Shown in pieces: positions 29,416-38,120 of a stretch of 64,000 nucleotides of DNA; position 1 is the stretch's first letter, and each line of letters begins with the position of its first letter. Origin of the DNA: Ferriphaselus amnicola (GTDB lineage: Bacteria; Pseudomonadota; Gammaproteobacteria; Burkholderiales; Gallionellaceae); assembly GCF_000974685.2 (NCBI RefSeq), contig NZ_AP018738.1:868001-932000 (forward strand), read 5' to 3'. The position numbers and the translations under genes were made by a program. The notes beneath the pieces are model-generated. The model made no database searches, had not been told where the DNA came from, and was given only the letters and a program-made list of their open reading frames with translations.

Positions 29416-30177
29416 GTGTCAATGTTGTTTCCTATTACATCCTTTCCGCAACAATTTCATGCGGGTTTGGAAGCCTTTGCGATTTCGGCGGGAGCGTTTT
29501 ACTACCGGCGGCTGTTGTTGTGTCAGGGGGAGACGACACTATCATTGCTCCATGGTGCACGTTATGCCGTATTGCTAGGGTGTGTTTTTGGGGCGGGCAT
29601 AGGCAACAAACTAGTGTTCTGGATCGAGATGCCGCATCTGTTGGCTATGTATTGGAACAAGGCAGAGGTGTGGTTCGCTGGGCAGTCCATGGTAGGAGGT
29701 TTGCTGGGCGGGTTGCTCGGGGTGGAGTTGGCGAAGAAATTTTCTGGTGTGCGCAATTCAATGGGTGATGCCTTTGTGTTCCCTGTCTTGCTCGGTTTGA
29801 TGATAGGGCGCATCGGTTGTTTTGTGGCGGGGCTGGAAGATGGCACTTACGGTGTGCCAACCAGTTTGCCTTGGGGTATTGATTTTGGAGACGGTATTCC
29901 GCGCCATCCCACTCAGCTTTATGAAATCGCGTTTGCTGCGTTGTTGTGGTTGGCGTTGCGTCGTGTGCAGTCGGCGTGGGCGATGCAATCGGGGCTGTTA
30001 TTCAAGGTGATGCTGTGCAGTTATCTGTTGTGGCGCTTGTGTGTGGATGGGCTTAAACCCGTTCCCTTCGATTACGGCTTTGGTTTGTCTGGCATACAAG
30101 TGGTGTGCGCCATTGCCCTGTTGTTCTACATGCCGCTGTGTTGGGAACAGTGGCGAAAATTAAAGGTGGTCGCATGA
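29416..30177 (+). CDS. Lgt-like (prolipoprotein diacylglyceryl transferase family) membrane protein
   Basis: 253 residues with about seven hydrophobic helices and Lgt family landmarks: GQSMVGGLLGGLLG, LGLMIGRIGCFVAGLEDGTYG, RHPTQLYE and a C-terminal RLCVDGLKPV. In true Lgt the segment equivalent to GQSMVGG reads with a histidine before GG (His103 of the E. coli enzyme, important for activity); here valine occupies that place, so this is probably a divergent paralogue and not the housekeeping Lgt. Its stop overlaps the start of the radical SAM gene by four bases (ATGA), indicating coupled translation and a joint task, plausibly on membrane lipids. Start GTG 29416 or ATG 29422. Confidence 0.8.
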   Translation: MSMLFPITSFPQQFHAGLEAFAISAGAFYYRRLLLCQGETTLSLLHGARYAVLLGCVFGAGIGNKLVFWIEMPHLLAMYWNKAEVWFAGQSMVGGLLGGLLGVELAKKFSGVRNSMGDAFVFPVLLGLMIGRIGCFVAGLEDGTYGVPTSLPWGIDFGDGIPRHPTQLYEIAFAALLWLALRRVQSAWAMQSGLLFKVMLCSYLLWRLCVDGLKPVPFDYGFGLSGIQVVCAIALLFYMPLCWEQWRKLKVVA

Positions 30178-31613
30178 GCAGAAAGAATCGTCCTTGGTTG
30201 TTTTACGACACGACCGGGTCGGTGTGTTCCACTTGCCTGCGCCATGTCGAAGCCAAGATCATCATCAAAGGCGAAGAGGTGCTTCTGGAAAAATGGTGCC
30301 CCGCGCATGGCTTCGAGCGCACCTTGATTTGTGACGATGCCGAGTATTACCGCCTGTGCCGCGAGGTATATGTGAAGCATCCCGAGATGCCGGAGCAGTT
30401 TAATACCAAGATGACCTACGGTTGCCCATACGATTGCGGGCTGTGCCCAGACCACATGCAGCACTCTTGTCTGTCGGTGCTGGAGATTACCGACAACTGC
30501 AATCTCACTTGTCCTGTGTGCTATGCCGAATCCACGCCGCAGCAGCAACATAAACCATTGAGCGATGTCATCGCCATGCTGGATGCGGTGGTGGCGAACG
30601 AGGGTGAACCGGACGTGGTGCAACTCTCTGGCGGTGAGCCGACGCTTCATCCCGATTTCTTTGCTATTTTGGATGCAGCGAAGAGTCGCCCCATCAAACA
30701 TCTGATGGTCAACACCAACGGCCTGACGATTGCGACTGATGCCGCTTTCGCGGAACGGTTGGTGAAATATTCGCCGGGGCTGGAAATCTATCTGCAATTC
30801 GATTCATTGCATGACGACACACTCAAGCAACTGCGCGGTGCGACTTTGGCGGAAGTGCATCAACGCACACTGGAACGATTGGAAAAATTTGGCATTTCCA
30901 CCACGCTGGTGATGACCGTGCTACCCGGCATCAATGAAGACCAAATCGGCGAAGTGATTCAGCATGCCTTGCAATGGAAATGCGTACGCGGTGTGACTTT
31001 GCAGCCTGTGAGTGAGGTGGGGCGGAAGACCGTGCAAGGGCAGAACAAACGCCTCACCGTGAGCGGTATTCGCCGCGCGGTGGCGGAGCAGTCGCAACTT
31101 TTTACCAAGGAAGATGTGGTACCCGTGCCTTGCAATCCAGATACGTTGGCGATGGCCTATGCGCTCAAACTCGGTGGCAAGGTTATTCCCCTTACTCGCC
31201 ATCTAGGGCCGGATGCTCTACTGGCTGGGCCGCGCAACACGATCGTATTCGAGCGCGACCCCGCACTCAAAGATCAAGTGTTTAAACTCTTCTCCACCAA
31301 CCACTCGCCAAAATCACAAGCCTCTTGTCTGTCCGACTTGTTGTGTTGCCTACCCAAAGTGGCTGCGGCAAAACTGGATTACGAAAACGTCTTCCGTGTC
31401 CTCATCGTGCAATTCATGGATATCCATAACCTTGACCTGCGCGCCGTGAAGAAATCCTGCATTCACTTTGCCCAGCCAGACGGGAAGTTGATTCCGTTCG
31501 AGTCATATAACCTTTTCTACCGGGGGCGGAAAATTGATCAGACAGACATGATCCGAAAAGAAATCTCGGCAGATACTTTGTTACGTAAGTTTGATCCGCG
31601 AAGGCTCGGATGA
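30174..31613 (+). CDS. Radical SAM protein resembling tetraether lipid synthase (Tes)-type enzymes
   Basis: 479 residues. The radical SAM cluster motif CNLTCPVC (CxxxCxxC) lies near residue 105, directly after a second cysteine-rich block TYGCPYDCGLCPDHMQHSC, and further cysteines occur at the N-terminus (VCSTCLRH, KWCPAHG). This order of an accessory-cluster block ending CGLCPDH-QH-C followed by the SAM motif is what I recall from archaeal Tes, which joins two lipid tails by carbon-carbon bonds to make membrane-spanning lipids. LQLSGGEPTLHPDF is the GGE motif that binds SAM. Translationally coupled to the Lgt-like gene. The lipid-coupling role is inferred from resemblance and context, not shown; related MoaA-like methylases are the alternative. 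Confidence 0.78.
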   Translation: MSRKNRPWLFYDTTGSVCSTCLRHVEAKIIIKGEEVLLEKWCPAHGFERTLICDDAEYYRLCREVYVKHPEMPEQFNTKMTYGCPYDCGLCPDHMQHSCLSVLEITDNCNLTCPVCYAESTPQQQHKPLSDVIAMLDAVVANEGEPDVVQLSGGEPTLHPDFFAILDAAKSRPIKHLMVNTNGLTIATDAAFAERLVKYSPGLEIYLQFDSLHDDTLKQLRGATLAEVHQRTLERLEKFGISTTLVMTVLPGINEDQIGEVIQHALQWKCVRGVTLQPVSEVGRKTVQGQNKRLTVSGIRRAVAEQSQLFTKEDVVPVPCNPDTLAMAYALKLGGKVIPLTRHLGPDALLAGPRNTIVFERDPALKDQVFKLFSTNHSPKSQASCLSDLLCCLPKVAAAKLDYENVFRVLIVQFMDIHNLDLRAVKKSCIHFAQPDGKLIPFESYNLFYRGRKIDQTDMIRKEISADTLLRKFDPRRLG

Positions 31614-31697
31614 GCTTGCACCTAGTATTTTTTTCGCTTATCTGACATTGTTGGGGTTCGTGCCTCACCCCAGCCTACGATTCAAATTTAAACGATC

Positions 31698-34600
31698 ATG
31701 GATAACCACACCGCGCTAGACCCCACCCGCAGCATCGTCGTTGAAGCCTGTGCGGGCAGCGGCAAGACTTGGTTGCTGGTGTCGCGGGTGGTGCGGCTGT
31801 TGCTGGCGGGGGGGAAGCCTGCCGAGATTCTGGCGATCACCTTCACGCGCAAGGCGGCGCAGGAGATGCAGCAGCGGTTGCATGATTGGTTGCATCTGCT
31901 GGCGGTGGCGGATGACGAGAAAGTGCGCCAGTTTCTGCGCGAACGGGCGCTGGCCGAGGCGGAGGTCGAAGCGGCTTTGCCGCGCGCGCGCGCCTTGTTC
32001 GCCGAGGTGTTGCAGGCCCAGCCGCCGCTCACCATCAATACCTTCCACGGTTGGTTCATGCAGTTGATGCAGCGCGCGCCGCTGGCGGCAGCACCCGGCG
32101 GGGTGAGTCTGCTGGAGAAGACGCAGGCTTTGCAGGACGAGGCGTGGCGCATGTTCGCTGACCAGTTGGGCGATGCGCCGGGCAGTGTCACCGAGCAGGC
32201 GATGCAGGCGCTGCTGGCCGAGATCGGGCTGCACAGCACGCAGGCGCTGCTGTTCAAGTTCGTCGCGCTACGCAACGAGTGGCAGGCGTATGTCGCTGGG
32301 CAGGGCGAGCCGGTGGATTGGGCGCTGGCGCAGTTGCGCGACGAGTTGGAGATCGACGAATCGCGCGATCCGGTCGCGGAGTGGGCGCAGGATGGTCGCA
32401 GTGAGCAGGCGGTGATGGCGTTCGCTGGGCAGTGGGCGGCGGGCGGTACGGCCAAGCAGAAAGAATCGGCGAGTGCGCTGGAGCAGGCGTGGACGGACAA
32501 TGTGGGCGAGGCGCGCTTTGTCGCCGTGTGGGCGCTGCTGTTCACCCAAAAGGACGAGCGGCGTGCGCTGAAATCGACCGCTAAGCAGAACGCCGATGCC
32601 TTCCTTCTTGCACGCGACGCGTTGTTCGCCCAACTCGAAGCCCTGCGTGGTGAGCTGGACGACCGCAAGGTGTACGCCATCAACACTTACGCGCTGCGCT
32701 GCGGCGCGGCCTTGCTGGACTGTTACCAAAGCCTGAAACAGCGCCAGCAGCAGATGGATTTCGGCGATTTGGAATGGCAGGCGGCACGTCTGCTCAACGA
32801 CAGCGACCATGCCGAATACATGCAGTACAAGCTCGACAGCCGCTACAAGCATGTGTTGCTGGACGAGTTTCAGGACACCAACCCCTTGCAGTGGCAGATC
32901 CTCAAGGCGTGGTTCGCGGCGGCGGACGCGGTGGATTCGCGCCCGACCATCTTCATGGTGGGCGATCCGAAGCAGTCCATCTACCGCTTCCGCCGCGCCG
33001 ATGCGCGCATCTTCGACGTGGTGCGCGAATTCCTGCAAGAGCACTACGGCGCGGCGCATCAGAAGCGCAACGTCACCCGGCGCAACGCGCCTGCGGTGCT
33101 GGCGGCGGTGAACGGCGTGTTCGAGGGGCAGCCGGTATTCCACGATTTCGTCACGCATGAGTCGCACAACGTCGGGCTGCCGGGCTACGTCGAGGTGCTG
33201 GAATTGGCGCAGGTGGAGAAGGCCGAAGCCGAGCCTGCGGGGGCGTTGGTGTTGCGTAACCCTTTGCTGGAAGCCAGAGCGGAGAAGGGCGGCAGCGCGC
33301 GTGAGGCAGAGGCCGAACAGTTCGCCGCCAGGGTCGCCGAGATCGTCGGCAACTGGCATGTGCATGACGAAGACGGCACGGTGCGCCCGGCGCAATACGG
33401 CGACCTCATGGTGTTGGTGCGCAAACGCACTCACCTCGCCATCTACGAACAGGCACTGCGCCAGCGCCATATTCCCTTCGTCACCTCACGGCGCGGCGGG
33501 TTGCTGGAGACGCTGGAAGCTCTGGACTTGCAGGCGCTGCTGACCTTCCTCATCACCCCGTTCGCCGACCTGCAACTGGCGCAGGTGCTGCGTTCGCCGC
33601 TGTTCGGCTGCGGGGATGGGGAGTTGCTGCAACTGGCTGCGGTGGAGGAGGGGAGCTGGTGGCGACGCTTACAGTTGTTGGTCGAATCGGGAACTTCGTC
33701 ACCCCTGTTGCAGCGCGCTGAGCGTCTGCTGCGCAACTGGCTGAACCTCGCCGACCGCCTGCCGGTGCATGACTTGCTCGACCGCATCTACTTCGAGGCC
33801 GATGCCATGGCGCGCTATCGCGCCGCCGTGCCGCCGGAGTTCCGCGAGCAGGTGTGCGCCAATCTGCAAGCCTTCTTGCATATCGCGCTCAACGTGGATG
33901 CGGGGCGCTACCCGAGCTTGCCGCGCTTTTTGCAGGAGCTGGCCGAGCTGCGCGCCGCCAGCGACAATGAGTCGCCGGACGAGGGCAAGCTGGGGGCGGT
34001 GGGCAACGCGCTGCGTTTCCTGACCGTGCATGAATCCAAGGGGCTGGAAGCGCCCATTGTGTGGCTGATCGATGCTAACGACGCGCGTGAGAAATCCGAC
34101 AGCTACGGCGTGCTGCTGGACTGGTCGCCGGATGAAAAACAGCCCAATCACTTTTCCCTCTACACCACGCAAAAGGCGCGCGGAATCAAGCGGGACGCGT
34201 ATTTTTCGGCGGAAGAAAAACTGGCCGAGCGCGAGGCGATGAACCTGCTCTACGTCGCCATGACGCGCGCCAAACAGGCGCTGCTAGTGAGCGGCAATGA
34301 AAAATTGAGCGAAGGTTCGTGGTACGGGCGCATCGCAGCGGCGCTGGATGCTTTGACGGTGGCGGGCAACCCGTTGCTGCGTGAGGCGCTGAGTGTGGCG
34401 GAGACCGTTGCGGTGAGTGCGCCCGAGGTCGATGCGGCGCTGACTCGCCCCATTCCCACCGGCCAACGTCGCGCCAGCTTGAGTGAAGCGCAACGGCGTG
34501 GCATCAAGCTGCACGCGCTGTTGCAGCATCTGGCCACCGACACTCCTCGCCCACTGGGAGAGGTGGTGAGCGGTATCGCGTTGAGTGATGCGGATGCCGC

Positions 34601-34964
34601 ACTGCTGCGATCACGCTGCAACCTTTCCACCGCTGAGCTGGAAGTCTTGCTGCCACAAGCACAAACTTTGCTGGCTCAGCCACACTTGCACCGCTTCTTT
34701 GATCCTTTGCAATTCCAACGAGCCTGCAACGAGCTCCCTTACGTCAGCGCCGACGGCGAGCTGCGCCGCATCGACCGTCTAGTCGAGTTCGATGACGAAG
34801 TGTGGGTGCTGGATTACAAGATGGGTGAGAGCGCAAATCTGTCGCGGCATACTATGCAAATGGAGCAGTATCGGGCTGCGATGCAGACGGTGTATCCGGC
34901 TAAATCGGTACGCTGTGCCTTGTTATTTGCCGATGGCTTGCTTCACGAGGTGGTGACAAGCTGA
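31698..34964 (+). CDS. addA: AddA-like UvrD-type helicase with C-terminal nuclease domain
   Basis: 1088 residues with all superfamily 1 helicase motifs: EACAGSGKTWLL (I), ITFTRKAAQEM (Ia), HVLLDEFQDTNPLQW (II), VGDPKQSIYRFRRADA (III), FLTVHESKGLEAPIVWLID (V) and MNLLYVAMTRAKQALL (VI). The last 200 residues contain a RecB-type nuclease motif, EVWVLDYKMGE. With AddB it would form the end-resection enzyme that replaces RecBCD in many bacteria. It is separated from addB by the lipid-type block at 29106-31613 and from the radical SAM gene by 84 bases. A strong terminator follows. Confidence 0.88.
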   Translation: MDNHTALDPTRSIVVEACAGSGKTWLLVSRVVRLLLAGGKPAEILAITFTRKAAQEMQQRLHDWLHLLAVADDEKVRQFLRERALAEAEVEAALPRARALFAEVLQAQPPLTINTFHGWFMQLMQRAPLAAAPGGVSLLEKTQALQDEAWRMFADQLGDAPGSVTEQAMQALLAEIGLHSTQALLFKFVALRNEWQAYVAGQGEPVDWALAQLRDELEIDESRDPVAEWAQDGRSEQAVMAFAGQWAAGGTAKQKESASALEQAWTDNVGEARFVAVWALLFTQKDERRALKSTAKQNADAFLLARDALFAQLEALRGELDDRKVYAINTYALRCGAALLDCYQSLKQRQQQMDFGDLEWQAARLLNDSDHAEYMQYKLDSRYKHVLLDEFQDTNPLQWQILKAWFAAADAVDSRPTIFMVGDPKQSIYRFRRADARIFDVVREFLQEHYGAAHQKRNVTRRNAPAVLAAVNGVFEGQPVFHDFVTHESHNVGLPGYVEVLELAQVEKAEAEPAGALVLRNPLLEARAEKGGSAREAEAEQFAARVAEIVGNWHVHDEDGTVRPAQYGDLMVLVRKRTHLAIYEQALRQRHIPFVTSRRGGLLETLEALDLQALLTFLITPFADLQLAQVLRSPLFGCGDGELLQLAAVEEGSWWRRLQLLVESGTSSPLLQRAERLLRNWLNLADRLPVHDLLDRIYFEADAMARYRAAVPPEFREQVCANLQAFLHIALNVDAGRYPSLPRFLQELAELRAASDNESPDEGKLGAVGNALRFLTVHESKGLEAPIVWLIDANDAREKSDSYGVLLDWSPDEKQPNHFSLYTTQKARGIKRDAYFSAEEKLAEREAMNLLYVAMTRAKQALLVSGNEKLSEGSWYGRIAAALDALTVAGNPLLREALSVAETVAVSAPEVDAALTRPIPTGQRRASLSEAQRRGIKLHALLQHLATDTPRPLGEVVSGIALSDADAALLRSRCNLSTAELEVLLPQAQTLLAQPHLHRFFDPLQFQRACNELPYVSADGELRRIDRLVEFDDEVWVLDYKMGESANLSRHTMQMEQYRAAMQTVYPAKSVRCALLFADGLLHEVVTS

Positions 34965-34982
34965 ATGTGAATTCTGCTTGCG

Positions 34983-35020
34983 AAAAATAACGGGGCGTCA
35001 ATTGACGCCCCGTTATTTTT
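34983..35020. terminator. Bidirectional intrinsic terminator between addA and the cytochrome c gene
   Basis: A 17-bp perfect stem around AATT (AAAAATAACGGGGCGTC / GACGCCCCGTTATTTTT), with T runs on both strands. It ends 11 bases before the stop codon of the convergent cytochrome gene. Confidence 0.95.
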
Positions 35021-35031
35021 TGTTGAAGAGA

Positions 35032-35712
35032 TTATCTCAATGCGGCGATGAAAGCAGCGAGTTGCGCAATTTCTGCTTCGGTCGCACGTCCAGCACCCTT
35101 GGCGGGCATGGCCATAGACTTGTTCCAGCCAAAGCGTCCACCTCTCGTGATATTGCTTGCAATAGTGGATGCGCCATGGGCATCACTCTTGTATTTGTCG
35201 CCCACTTTGCGCCATGCAGGGCCGATCTTATCGGCATCGATTGCGTGACAGGCCAGACAACCACTCTTCGAGGCCAATGACAAGAATTGATCTTGAGAGA
35301 GTGTTGCCGCTGCTGCTGGTACAGGAGTTGGTGTGGGAGCAGGTGTCGGTGCAGGCGTCGGGCTTGGAGTCGGGGTAGGTGTGGGCGCTGGAGTTGGTTT
35401 TGGCGCAGGAGTAGCGGGTGTCGCTACCACCTTCGGCTTGGTAGGTTCAGGAGTCTTCAATGCTGGCTCTGGCTTTGTAGCGGCCGGTGCAACCTGCGCG
35501 GGAGCAGGCTTTTCTGGTTCTGAGACCGGAGCAGTAGGTGTTGCTACCGGCGCCGCAATCGATGCTTCGGAAGCAGGCAGCGGAGCGCTGGCTTCTGGCG
35601 CTACAACAACCGGAACTGCCGGTGCTTCTGGCGGACTGGTTGGTTTGGAGCAGGCAGACATTCCTACGGCTGCGGCTAAGATGGCTAAAGTGAGTGACTT
35701 GTATGCGGGCAT
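35032..35712 (-). CDS. Lipid-anchored class I cytochrome c with long Pro/Ala-rich linker
   Basis: 226 residues. A lipoprotein signal (LAILAAAVGMSAC) is followed by a ~115-residue low-complexity region rich in Pro, Ala, Thr and Val that becomes a PTP/PAP repeat (about residues 100-140), then an ~85-residue cytochrome c domain with the haem motif CLACH and a Met ligand in SMAMPAKG. The linker would let the haem domain reach away from the membrane, as in electron shuttles of the cell envelope. ATG at 35712 has AAGGAG upstream; the frame runs on upstream but is not coding-like. Similar to cytochrome c551/c5-type carriers; partners are unknown. Confidence 0.88.
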   Translation of the reverse strand: MPAYKSLTLAILAAAVGMSACSKPTSPPEAPAVPVVVAPEASAPLPASEASIAAPVATPTAPVSEPEKPAPAQVAPAATKPEPALKTPEPTKPKVVATPATPAPKPTPAPTPTPTPSPTPAPTPAPTPTPVPAAAATLSQDQFLSLASKSGCLACHAIDADKIGPAWRKVGDKYKSDAHGASTIASNITRGGRFGWNKSMAMPAKGAGRATEAEIAQLAAFIAALR

Positions 35713-36152
35713 TGCGTTCTCCTTAACGTAGGTCAATGGCAAAGTTACTGATGGGTATTCTAACGTTGTAATGCTGCGTTTGCGTGGGTTTATCTGTACA
35801 GCTATGTGGTTATAGGTGTTGTTCGCAGTAGGGGGTTTGCCTATGTCTTTAGGCATATAGGTGCATATTTGGCGTGCTGTTAGAATCCTTCCCATATGAG
35901 TGGATCGGTAGAAGGATAAACCGATCCCTATTTCGAATAAGTCGCCTTAGTCAACAAGGGAATCATAAAAACAAGTTCTATCACGAGAGCAGCTTTAGCC
36001 TCGTTGACGAACGCCCATAACTTGCGTCACTCAAAAAAACAGTCCTGAACTACCTGACAATGTGCCGGGTTTATCCGTCTAAGTAGATGTGCAGTGTTGT
36101 GTTGTAAAAATCGGGCAGATAACTTCGCCCACTTAACTTGAAAGGGGATGTG
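35713..36152. other. Intergenic region between cytochrome c and YbjN-like genes
   Basis: 440 bases between divergent genes. It contains a small inverted repeat TGCCTA / TAGGCA (35838-35855) and, near the right end, the bipartite promoter-like element listed separately (36053-36082). I see no convincing ORF or RNA gene in the rest. Confidence 0.6.
36053..36082 (+). promoter_or_regulatory. Bipartite promoter-like element, site 1
   Basis: CCTGACAA (36053-36060), 15 bases, CGTCTAA (36076-36082), located 70 bases before the YbjN-like gene at 36153. One of six similar elements ahead of transcription units in this region; the CGTC core resembles -10 elements used by several ECF sigma factors. Confidence 0.65.
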
Positions 36153-36638
36153 ATGAAAAAAGTATGTTTGGTCTCTTTGTTGGCAGCAGCATGTATCTCG
36201 TCGCCCGCGATGGCTGATTCAACGAAAGATGCGCGTGTCGATGCTGTTCTGAAAGATATCGGTTACAAGTACGAGGTGGATGCAGACGGTGATGCCAAGC
36301 TGACTATGGGGGGATTGTCGGATGGTCGCTCCCAGCTCCTGTGGGTGAATGCGAATACCAATATTTTGGGGGAGTATGAGTCACGCGACTTGTGGTCTAT
36401 CGCATATTTGTCTGAGCAGCCCCTGCCTGACGAAAAGGCCAAGATGCTCTTGGAAAAGAATGCCAGTTACAAGGTCGGCTCTTGGTCGCTAAAGAAATAC
36501 GGCTCTCGATATGCAGCCGTATTTACGGTTCAGGTTCCTGCCAATGCGGATAAGAAGGCCGTGAATGCGGTGATCATGGCGGTTGCGCTGACAGGGGATG
36601 CAGTGGAGAAAGAGCTGACAGGAAAAGATGACATGTAA
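36153..36638 (+). CDS. Periplasmic YbjN-like protein
   Basis: 161 residues with a Sec signal (MKKVCLVSLLAAACISSPAMA) and a mature part that resembles the YbjN domain: DAVLKDIGYKYEVDADGD followed by alternating strands and a C-terminal helix. YbjN proteins are small regulators or chaperone-like folds of uncertain function. The ATG at 36153 follows AAAGGGG; a TTG at 36138 extends the frame but would push the signal peptide inward. It stands alone, between promoter-like site 1 and its own terminator. Confidence 0.7.
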   Translation: MKKVCLVSLLAAACISSPAMADSTKDARVDAVLKDIGYKYEVDADGDAKLTMGGLSDGRSQLLWVNANTNILGEYESRDLWSIAYLSEQPLPDEKAKMLLEKNASYKVGSWSLKKYGSRYAAVFTVQVPANADKKAVNAVIMAVALTGDAVEKELTGKDDM

Positions 36639-36642
36639 TAGG

Positions 36643-36667
36643 ACGGAGGCTACAAGCCTCCGTTTTT
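36643..36667 (+). terminator. Intrinsic terminator of the YbjN-like gene
   Basis: ACGGAGGCT / AGCCTCCGT, 9-bp perfect stem with an ACA loop, followed by TTTT. It starts five bases after the stop codon. Confidence 0.9.
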
Positions 36668-36709
36668 ATTTGGCGGGTTTTCGTGTGATGAAGGTAAAGG
36701 AGAAATTAA

Positions 36710-37120
36710 ATGAACGTATCTAAACAGTTGGGATTAGCTTCCGTTGTGGTTCTCGCGTGTATTGGTAATGCTTGCGCCGAGGAAGCAAAAGCGGCATCGC
36801 CACAATCCATGGCTGCAAGCACTGAGCAGGCGAATTTGATCAATCGTTTAATCGCCTACGGTGATGCGCGCCATGATCCGATTTTGTTGTTGGCCGCTGC
36901 CAAGATGCAGAGATCATTGTCAGAGTCGAGCGCCCCGTCATCTACGGAGAGCACCAAAACTGAAGACGTGCTCCAGCGGGCGAAGAAAAACTCCAGCGGT
37001 AGCAAGGAAATCGCGGCTCTAGCCGAGGATATCAAGGCCTCCAAGACCAAGGACTATAACTCGTATCCGTATAGCGGAAACTACAACTCGTTCCATGAAC
37101 AGCTGCGTCGAGCTTATTAA
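36710..37120 (+). CDS. Exported protein of unknown function
   Basis: 136 residues with a signal peptide (QLGLASVVVLACIGNACA, cleavage before EEAK). The mature protein has a helical part (LINRLIAYGDARHDPILLLAAAKMQ) and a Ser/Lys-rich polar stretch, ending in a Tyr/Asn/Ser-rich tail (YNSYPYSGNYNSFHEQ). No known domain. The ATG at 36710 is preceded by AAAGGAGAAA. Separated from the YbjN-like gene by a terminator, so it has its own promoter. Confidence 0.6.
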   Translation: MNVSKQLGLASVVVLACIGNACAEEAKAASPQSMAASTEQANLINRLIAYGDARHDPILLLAAAKMQRSLSESSAPSSTESTKTEDVLQRAKKNSSGSKEIAALAEDIKASKTKDYNSYPYSGNYNSFHEQLRRAY

Positions 37121-37260
37121 TATTTGAAGCGAAACATGCCACTCATTTGGATATTCTCTTGCAGGTGAGTGGCAGACCCGAGGGGATTTAGCGACAAGGG
37201 GCTACCCATAGCAAAAGCTAGGCTATCCAAGTTCACGGTCGCAATGGAGCAAAGTGCTAA

Positions 37261-37539
37261 GTGAGTTTTGCCATGAAAGAAGGCGTGAAGTATGTGCTGG
37301 TCGAGATACCAGAGTCGGAAGATATTGCTCAAAGACTTACTCAAGTGGGTTTGAAAGGCACGATGTTGGGATATGCCAGCCAAGAGGTGTCAGCTGAGTT
37401 GTTCATGGCCGCCCCAGACTTGCGCGATGCATTGGCTGTGCTCAACTCATTTTGCAATTCAACCAGTGTCTATATGAGCGTTCCTCCCATTTTTATGGAG
37501 CGGGCAGACTCAGCCTTGAATAAAGCGCGACGGAAGTGA
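37261..37539 (+). CDS. Small protein of unknown function
   Basis: 92 residues (GTG start at 37261; an ATG at 37273 would give 88). No signal peptide. The second half, ELFMAAPDLRDALAVLNSFC to RADSALNKARRK, resembles a short helical motif often met in phage and plasmid proteins (AAAPDLLEAL followed by an Ala-rich helix), but this is only pattern recognition. An inverted repeat (TGCCACTCA / TGAGTGGCA) lies about 90 bases upstream. Neither start has a strong ribosome binding site. Confidence 0.45.
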   Translation: MSFAMKEGVKYVLVEIPESEDIAQRLTQVGLKGTMLGYASQEVSAELFMAAPDLRDALAVLNSFCNSTSVYMSVPPIFMERADSALNKARRK

Positions 37540-37610
37540 TGCTGGCGAGCTCAGCTAGATTACTAATCTCAACATATAGGTCGAAAATGATTCTCAACGG
37601 GGAGAGAACA

Positions 37611-38117
37611 ATGAAAATTTCCAAAGTAATGACTGGATTGCTGGTGGTGTTGGCGGTTTCTGATGCCTGGTGTGTGGAGGTGAATCCAGCCGAAATGGTT
37701 GCCGCTCATAATCGTTGGCGCGCTCAAGTGGGTGTGGGCGAAGTGACCTACTCACCAACAGTGGCCGCTTCGGCTCAAGCGTGGGCGGAGCATCTGAGGG
37801 ATACCAATCAATGCAATATGCGCCATTCGAGTGGCAGCTATGGCGAGAATCTGTTTTGGGCGGGTGCTTGGTCGAATGGACCGATGCAGGATATTTCAGA
37901 TAAAGAGGTGGTTGATAGTTGGGGCAGCGAGAAGAAGGCTTACACCTACTCGGACAACAGCTGCGCCGCCGGGCAGGTGTGCGGTCATTACACGCAAGTT
38001 GTCTGGAAAAACACGACAACGATCGGGTGTGGCGTGGCTGTGTGTAGTAACAATACCCAAGTTTGGGCATGCCAATATGAACCTTCAGGGAACTGGGTGG
38101 GGCAAAAACCGTATTAA
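37611..38117 (+). CDS. Secreted CAP/SCP-domain protein (PR-1-like)
   Basis: 168 residues with a Sec signal (MTGLLVVLAVSDAWC) and the CAP superfamily pattern: MVAAHNRWRAQVGVGEV, MRHSSGSYGENLFWAG, the CAP1 motif GHYTQVVWKNTTTIGCG and CAP2 WACQYEPSGNW. His and Glu residues of the usual cavity are present and several cysteines can pair. CAP proteins bind sterols or other lipids, or act as proteases in some cases; function here is unknown. ATG at 37611 with GGGGAGAG upstream. Confidence 0.92.
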   Translation: MKISKVMTGLLVVLAVSDAWCVEVNPAEMVAAHNRWRAQVGVGEVTYSPTVAASAQAWAEHLRDTNQCNMRHSSGSYGENLFWAGAWSNGPMQDISDKEVVDSWGSEKKAYTYSDNSCAAGQVCGHYTQVVWKNTTTIGCGVAVCSNNTQVWACQYEPSGNWVGQKPY

Positions 38118-38120
38118 TTT

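Noticed and set aside
32268-33470. 400-codon frame on the - strand opposite addA
   Set aside because: Shadow frame; the + strand has all SF1 helicase motifs.
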